NCBI GenBank assembly: GCA_003666385.1 | Contig: QPIN01000063.1 | Location: forward strand, 124,001-188,000 | Direction: 5' to 3' | Source: Methylococcales symbiont of Hymedesmia sp. n. MRB-2018 | GTDB taxonomy: Bacteria > Pseudomonadota > Gammaproteobacteria > Methylococcales > Methylomonadaceae | DNA: 64,000 nucleotides | Shown here: piece after piece, positions 59,516-64,000 of the stretch | Layout: each line of letters opens with the position of its first letter | Numbering within the stretch: position 1 is the first letter of the stretch | The notes under the pieces: model-generated | Told to the model about the DNA's origin: nothing | Database searches by the model: none | The model's input: only the letters and a program-made list of their open reading frames with translations | Translations under genes and position numbers: made by a program

Positions 59516-60771
59516 TCGATCCTCAACCCAACTGTACAGACATTTTTGAACAAGGTTTGATGCCAGTTGATCAGGCACTAAAAAAAATACTATCCGCAAC
59601 TCCGCAGCTTGCAGATTATCAAATAATTAATATTGAACATGCCAAAGGCCGTACCCTTGCTGAATCCATTACTGCACCCTTCAATGTTCCACAACATAAT
59701 AACTCAGCCGTAGACGGCTATGCTTTTCATGCAATAGATATCCCCACAGAAGGAATCACTAAATTAACAGTGATTGATAGTGCTTATGCGGGAAAAGCTA
59801 ATTTAACTCAAATTAACAGCGGCCAATGTATTCGCATAATGACTGGAGCCATTATTCCAAAAGACCTTGACGTTGTTGCCATGCAAGAGCATGTTGAATG
59901 TTACGGCACTATTATTTCTGTTGATAAGCGACATAAACAAGGACAAAACATTCGTTTGGCAGGAGAAGATATTCGCCAAAATGAAACTATTTTACCAGCA
60001 GGGAAATTTATAACACCCGCTGATATTGGATTGATAGCCTGTTTGGGCTTTGCGGAAATAAAAGTGCGTCGCAAATTAAAAATCGCCATTGCTTCCACAG
60101 GTAATGAAGTCATCAGCATCGGTGCTAACCACAGCAAAGAGAAAATATACGACAGTAACCGATACATTCTTTATTCTGCTTTAGATCGCCCCGATATTGA
60201 AATCATCAATTTAGGTATTTTAGAAGACAACGCCGAAACACTGTTAAAACAATTTAAGCAAAGTAGTCTTTATGCAGACATCATCATTTCATCTGGTGGC
60301 GTTTCTGTGGGTGATGCCGATTATACTAGAACAGCACTAAAACAATCTGGTACGGTTGATTTCTGGAAGATCGCTATTAAACCTGGTCGCCCACTTGCCT
60401 TTGGCTCAATAGGAAAAAGTTTGTTTTTTGGCTTACCAGGGAACCCTGTGGCAGTGATGGTTACCTTTTACCAATTTGTGCTACCTGCCATAGAACAAAT
60501 GCTGGGTATTAAAAACAAAGTCATTGCACCCCTTATCAAAGCCAAAAGCGAAGAAAATATAGCTAAAAAACCAGGTCGTACAGAAGTGGTACGCGGCATC
60601 ATAAAGCAAGATAATGAGGGTAACTGTACTGTTAAAACCACAGGAAAACAAGGTTCAGGTATTCTTCGCTCAATGAGCCTAGCCAATGCCTTCATTATTC
60701 TTGAACATGATAGGTCTACGGTAAAAGCAGGGGAAACAGTCACTGTTCAAACTTTTTCTGGCTTGTTTTAA
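59512..60771 (+). CDS. moeA: Molybdopterin molybdenumtransferase MoeA
   Basis: Inserts molybdate into adenylylated molybdopterin. 419 residues. NNSAVDGYAFHAID near 65, ASTGNEVISIG near 195, SSGGVSVGDADYT near 262, and GLPGNPVAVMVTFYQF near 305. The start is a GTG at 59512 overlapping the soxZ stop; no better start is nearby. Last gene of the thiDE-soxYZ-moeA run. The 210-bp spacer to 60981 holds only a 9-bp hairpin (60948-60970) that I cannot assign. Confidence 0.96.
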   Translation: MIDPQPNCTDIFEQGLMPVDQALKKILSATPQLADYQIINIEHAKGRTLAESITAPFNVPQHNNSAVDGYAFHAIDIPTEGITKLTVIDSAYAGKANLTQINSGQCIRIMTGAIIPKDLDVVAMQEHVECYGTIISVDKRHKQGQNIRLAGEDIRQNETILPAGKFITPADIGLIACLGFAEIKVRRKLKIAIASTGNEVISIGANHSKEKIYDSNRYILYSALDRPDIEIINLGILEDNAETLLKQFKQSSLYADIIISSGGVSVGDADYTRTALKQSGTVDFWKIAIKPGRPLAFGSIGKSLFFGLPGNPVAVMVTFYQFVLPAIEQMLGIKNKVIAPLIKAKSEENIAKKPGRTEVVRGIIKQDNEGNCTVKTTGKQGSGILRSMSLANAFIILEHDRSTVKAGETVTVQTFSGLF

Positions 60772-60981
60772 GTTTGACTATTATGAAAACTAGGCTATTT
60801 GTAATCGGCAAATTAAAAAAATAATAGCTTGTATTTTAGTTTATTTTTTCCTCTAATATCTAATACTAGGTAAAAAAATTTCATTTGAATTCAGGAATGA
60901 TTATTTATTAAGGGATATTAATAGTGCTAACGCCACAATCAGCACGCAGTTTAAAGGGGTGCTTTAAACTGTCCACTGGAT

Positions 60982-61368
60982 TTAATTGTTATGTAGTTTT
61001 TTTGGGTAATATTTGACCCCTTCTAAAAATTTAAAATCTATATCTTGTGTCCATATTACAGCTTTAAATTTTTGACCCGTTGCGTAAATAATACCGTCAG
61101 CTAATGGTAATTTATAGTCAATGCCATATTTAGCCGAATCAATAGCTAATGAACTATCAAGTGGTACAACCTTGCCTTGCTCCATATGGGCAATAATTTC
61201 CAAAGCCATACCTTCGCCACGCTGACGCAAAACGAATTTAAAGACTTCGGTAATGGTAATACTAGGAACAATTAATTCTTCAATATTCTCTATTGGAGTT
61301 GAAAATGTCTTTGCATTGGCATCACCTGCAAAATAGGATAACCATGCCGATGAATCGACTACATTCAT
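60982..61368 (-). CDS. vapC: PIN-domain ribonuclease toxin (VapC-like)
   Basis: 128 residues. The four acidic residues of the PIN active site are present: Asp5 (VDSSAWL), Glu41 (TITEVFKF), Asp91 (LADGIIYAT) and Asp109 (WTQDIDF). Members cleave tRNA or rRNA when freed from the antitoxin. It overlaps the AbrB-type gene upstream by 4 nt, the standard toxin-antitoxin layout. Convergent with moeA. Confidence 0.9.
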   Translation of the reverse strand: MNVVDSSAWLSYFAGDANAKTFSTPIENIEELIVPSITITEVFKFVLRQRGEGMALEIIAHMEQGKVVPLDSSLAIDSAKYGIDYKLPLADGIIYATGQKFKAVIWTQDIDFKFLEGVKYYPKKLHNN

Positions 61369-61571
61369 ATACGATCTTTATCCCTAGGTACTTCTGTATC
61401 AATGCCCTTTAAGATACCTTTCATTTCACTCATTGGTTTAATGGGAATTAGCTCTATACGATTGCAATAGGTCAGCATTTGTACTTTTTGTCCTGAAATT
61501 ATTCCCATAGCCTCTCTGACATTTTTCGGAATAACTACCTGAAACTTTGGGGAAACTGTTACAACACTCAT
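61365..61571 (-). CDS. vapB: AbrB/SpoVT-fold antitoxin (VapB-like)
   Basis: 68 residues. N-terminal swapped-hairpin DNA-binding domain (TVSPKFQVVIPKNVREAMGI), then a C-terminal tail (EMKGILKGIDTEVPRDKDRI) that should occupy the toxin site. Probably autoregulates via the inverted repeat upstream. Confidence 0.9.
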   Translation of the reverse strand: MSVVTVSPKFQVVIPKNVREAMGIISGQKVQMLTYCNRIELIPIKPMSEMKGILKGIDTEVPRDKDRI

Positions 61572-61581
61572 GATTTACCTG

Positions 61582-61618
61582 ATCGATATGAATATGGTAT
61601 TACTGTAATTGTATCGAT
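61582..61618. promoter_or_regulatory. Candidate VapBC operator
   Basis: Exact 7-bp inverted repeat ATCGATA/TATCGAT (61582-61588, 61612-61618), 11 nt upstream of the vapB start, with an AT-rich 23-nt centre. Position and symmetry suit autorepression; no footprint-type evidence exists here. Confidence 0.35.
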
Positions 61619-61763
61619 AGCCTTTGTCAAACCACATACCTATTAGTATAAGGCACTATTGCCTTGGTACGCTTTGTTAAAGGTAAAATCAGACGTACTT
61701 GCACGTTTTTTTAAAATTTTATTAATACAACCTGATATTAAGTGAGACCTCATTATCTCCCCA

Positions 61764-62336
61764 TTACTTCAAGCTTCTGTATAACTTCATCACCTTACGC
61801 ACATAATCGTGCGTTTCGGGATAAGGTGGTATTGAGTTGTGATATTTCTTGACCGCACCCTCCCCTGCATTATAGCCAGCAAGTACTAACTTTAAATTAG
61901 AGTTAAACATTTTAGTCAGATCTTTTAGGTAATGGGTTCCACCCTCTATATTTTGTTTGCCATTTTTTCGGTTGCGTACACCATATCGCTTGGCTGTTGC
62001 TGGCATTAATTGCATTAAACCTACGGCACCTGCTGGTGAGATTGCTTTTTCATCGTAGGCTGATTCCGTTTGAATGACCGCGTGTAATAGCTTTTCATCC
62101 ACTTTGTATTTGTTAGCCGCCGCTGTAATATAAGGTGCATATTTTTTCTTGTTGCTGACTATCTTTTTAAATGCACGAGCATAGTTTTTGGATCTGGTAC
62201 GGATAATGCGTTTGTATTTAAAGCCCTTTTTAGGCGCGTCGGTATAATAAACACGACCTTGATCATCAGTCCGTTTATAAACATCGGCATGACTTACATT
62301 TATAGATAAAACGATAAGACAAAGAAAGCGGATCAT
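61764..62336 (-). CDS. Lytic transglycosylase with DUF4124 N-terminus
   Basis: 190 residues. Signal peptide to about residue 17; DUF4124-like segment [21 protein letters not shown]; then an SLT/GEWL domain with catalytic Glu in [20 protein letters not shown], followed by [14 protein letters not shown] and [13 protein letters not shown]. It cleaves peptidoglycan to anhydromuropeptides in the periplasm. Overlaps purT by 4 nt. Confidence 0.92.
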   Translation of the reverse strand: MIRFLCLIVLSINVSHADVYKRTDDQGRVYYTDAPKKGFKYKRIIRTRSKNYARAFKKIVSNKKKYAPYITAAANKYKVDEKLLHAVIQTESAYDEKAISPAGAVGLMQLMPATAKRYGVRNRKNGKQNIEGGTHYLKDLTKMFNSNLKLVLAGYNAGEGAVKKYHNSIPPYPETHDYVRKVMKLYRSLK

Positions 62337-63535
62337 GGGCGGGAAACAACATTAATTTTATCTGCTGCGGCAACTGCCTTAGCTCTCGCTTCGCTAATAT
62401 TTTCTGCTGTAGCTAAAGCCACACCCAACCGTCTTGTGATAAAACTTTCTGGCTTGGCAAACAATCTAATATCTATTTCTGAATCAGATAATGCTTCATC
62501 TAAGCCAGTAAACTCAACCCCTTTTGCATCTAAACCCCCTAGAATAACCGCACTGGCACCTGTTTTATCCAATTGAGTAGAGACAGGCAAACCTAGAATA
62601 GCTCTGGCATGTAAATCAAATTCAGTTTGTCGCTGGGTGACCATGGTGACCATGCCCGTATCATGCGGTCTTGGACTGACTTCACTAAACCAAACTTCAT
62701 CAGCTTTTATAAACAGTTCTACACCAAACAAACCTACACCACCAATATTGTCTGTCACTTTCTTAGCGATATCTTGTGAATTTTGCAAAGCCTTAGCTGT
62801 CATTTGCTGGGGCTGCCAGCTTTCTCGGTAATCACCGTCTTCCTGTCTATGCCCAATGGGTTCGCAAAAATGAGTTTCAATAGTGCCATTCTGATTGAAT
62901 GCACGCACCGTTAACAGGGTGATTTCATAATCAAAATCCACAGCCCCTTCTACAATCACTTTTCCAGTATCTGTTCTGCCACCCGACTTGGCATAATTCC
63001 AGGCTTGTTCTAACTCACTGGCCGATTTAACCCTAGATTGACCTTTACCTGAAGAAGACATGGTGGGTTTGATAAAACAGGGATAGCCGATGCCGTTATC
63101 AACCGCATATTGCAATTGTGCATAAGTTTTTGCAAACGCATAATTTGAAGTTGGCACACCGACTTCTTCAACTGCCATGGTACGAATACCTTCCCTGTTC
63201 ATGGTTAGCTGTACTGCTCTGGCATTAGGTACTACTTTGGATACCCCTTCGGCTTCAATTTCAGCCAATGCATTGGTCGCAATCGCTTCTATCTCAGGAA
63301 TAATATAATCAGGTTTCTCTAGTGCAATTAACTGTTTAATCGCGTTGGCATCAGTCATGTCAATCACATGACTGCGTTGAGCAATATGTTGTGCAGGTGC
63401 ATTAGGGTATCTATCCACTGCAATCACTTCTACACCATAACGCTGTAATGAAATTGCAATTTCTTTGCCTAATTCACCACTACCCAGTAATAATACTTTA
63501 GTCGCATTCGGCGTAAGTGCAGTACCTATTCTCAT
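62333..63535 (-). CDS. purT: Formate-dependent GAR transformylase PurT
   Basis: ATP-grasp enzyme making formyl-GAR from formate, ATP and GAR, a folate-free alternative to PurN. 400 residues. [20 protein letters not shown] near 15, [20 protein letters not shown] near 155, and the metal-site region [20 protein letters not shown] near 265. AAAGG ribosome binding site 7 nt before the ATG. If the host is a C1 user, formate supply would suit this route; that is inference. Confidence 0.96.
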   Translation of the reverse strand: MRIGTALTPNATKVLLLGSGELGKEIAISLQRYGVEVIAVDRYPNAPAQHIAQRSHVIDMTDANAIKQLIALEKPDYIIPEIEAIATNALAEIEAEGVSKVVPNARAVQLTMNREGIRTMAVEEVGVPTSNYAFAKTYAQLQYAVDNGIGYPCFIKPTMSSSGKGQSRVKSASELEQAWNYAKSGGRTDTGKVIVEGAVDFDYEITLLTVRAFNQNGTIETHFCEPIGHRQEDGDYRESWQPQQMTAKALQNSQDIAKKVTDNIGGVGLFGVELFIKADEVWFSEVSPRPHDTGMVTMVTQRQTEFDLHARAILGLPVSTQLDKTGASAVILGGLDAKGVEFTGLDEALSDSEIDIRLFAKPESFITRRLGVALATAENISEARAKAVAAADKINVVSRP

Positions 63536-63581
63536 TTTGAACCTTTATTAAAACGACACATCATCATGTCTACTATTTCTT

Positions 63582-63607
63582 ATACCATTTTCAAAAATAA
63601 ATGGTAT
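63582..63607. repeat. Short palindromic unit, copy 3 (perfect)
   Basis: ATACCATTT-TCAAAAAT-AAATGGTAT: perfect 9-bp arms (63582-63590, 63599-63607) around an 8-nt loop, between hemH and purT. No T-run, so not an obvious terminator. Same core occurs at 49878 and 57178. Confidence 0.7.
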
Positions 63608-63623
63608 TAATCGGCAATCTTTA

Positions 63624-64000
63624 TTATAAAGTCTCATAGGTGTTTTCTGTTATTAACGCTACTATGGCTTTGACATGACTTGCAGAATCATTTAAAGCAG
63701 CAATGTAATGATAAGTTTCACCACCTGCTGCGATAAAATATTCTCTATTGGCTATCTCAATTTCTTCTAATGTTTCCAGACAATCCACTGCAAAACCAGG
63801 ACACACCACATCTACCTTTTTTATACCTTGCCGAGGCAAAGCTTGTAATACCTCAATACAATAAGGCTGTAGCCACTTTGCTTTACCAAATCGGGACTGG
63901 AAAACAATTTTCCATTGATCGCTTGCTAGCAAAAGTTTTGCCGCAATTAATTCAGCAGTTCGATGACATTGATGGAAATAAGGTTCGCCCCACTTGGTTA
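63624..64000 (-). CDS. hemH: Ferrochelatase, C-terminal part (5' end outside window)
   Basis: Inserts ferrous iron in protoporphyrin IX, the last heme step. Minus-strand translation enters the window in frame with WGEPYFHQCHRTAELIA and continues to FQSRFGKAKWLQPY, VVCPGFAVDCLETLEEI and the catalytic Glu in AGGETYHYIAALNDS; stop at 63624. About 125 residues of a family of about 320-370 are visible. The start lies beyond 64000. Confidence 0.95.
   Translation of the reverse strand, partial: TKWGEPYFHQCHRTAELIAAKLLLASDQWKIVFQSRFGKAKWLQPYCIEVLQALPRQGIKKVDVVCPGFAVDCLETLEEIEIANREYFIAAGGETYHYIAALNDSASHVKAIVALITENTYETL

Noticed and set aside
60924..61013. Short GTG-start frame (LTPQSARSLKG...) resembling the N-terminus of an XRE-type regulator
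   Set aside because: The similarity covers about ten residues, then the frame diverges and stops; it also overlaps the vapC end. Could be a remnant but not supportable.

Overview
This AT-rich window comes from a gammaproteobacterium. The protein set is typical of that class: homodimeric-type AceE, LolB, IspE, YgfZ, PurT, and HemA next to PrfA and PrmC. The ribosomal/RNA polymerase gene order also fits. A HisA-related protein of a type known from methanogens and methylotrophs (COG1411-like), together with the low GC content, makes a methanotroph-like lineage (Methylococcales) plausible. That placement is inference; no methane-oxidation or C1 gene is in the window.

Layout. 1-9.4 kb: a 3'-truncated bioA (minus strand), a decayed lipoprotein gene, the pyruvate dehydrogenase operon aceE-aceF-lpdA, a flavin reductase and a seven-iron ferredoxin. 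9.4-39.3 kb: one continuous minus-strand block running secE-nusG-rplKAJL-rpoBC-rpsLG-fusA-tuf, then the full S10, spc and alpha operons to rplQ, closed by a perfect 18-bp hairpin terminator. It includes rpmJ, a 37-codon GTG-start gene that is easy to miss. 39.2-40.1 kb: tRNA-Trp, then tRNA-Thr, tRNA-Gly and tRNA-Tyr. The space between Trp and Thr, where many relatives carry tufB, holds two palindromic elements instead. 40.1-45.7 kb: pth, rplY, prs, tRNA-Gln, ispE, lolB and a TPR lipoprotein (minus). 46.0-51.9 kb: hemA, prfA, prmC, a JAMM peptidase, the HisA-like protein and ygfZ (plus). 52-57.2 kb: an apparent iron/heme region with two Fur-box-like sites, an unknown Cys-rich small protein, a ferritin-like protein, heme A synthase, a porin, a covalent-FMN-type protein and a PepSY membrane protein. 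57.3-60.8 kb: a tightly packed thiD-thiE-soxY-soxZ-moeA operon with soxYZ outside any Sox cluster. 61-64 kb (minus): a VapBC-type pair, a lytic transglycosylase, purT and the 3' part of hemH.

Features that ordinary genes do not explain are mostly repeats. There is a ~120-bp imperfect palindrome in three copies (2.1, 8.5 and 55.8 kb), a 141-bp element with perfect 17-bp inverted ends touching ygfZ, two further palindromic elements between tRNA genes, and a ~26-bp palindromic unit in three copies, one of which supplies the start codon of the HisA-like gene and another the last codons of the PepSY gene. I see no CRISPR array, rRNA, intact insertion sequence or phage. No clearly novel multi-gene system is evident. 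The best candidates for follow-up are the short-repeat families, the Fur-linked porin/FMN/PepSY locus, the orphan soxYZ pair and the EF-Tu insertion.
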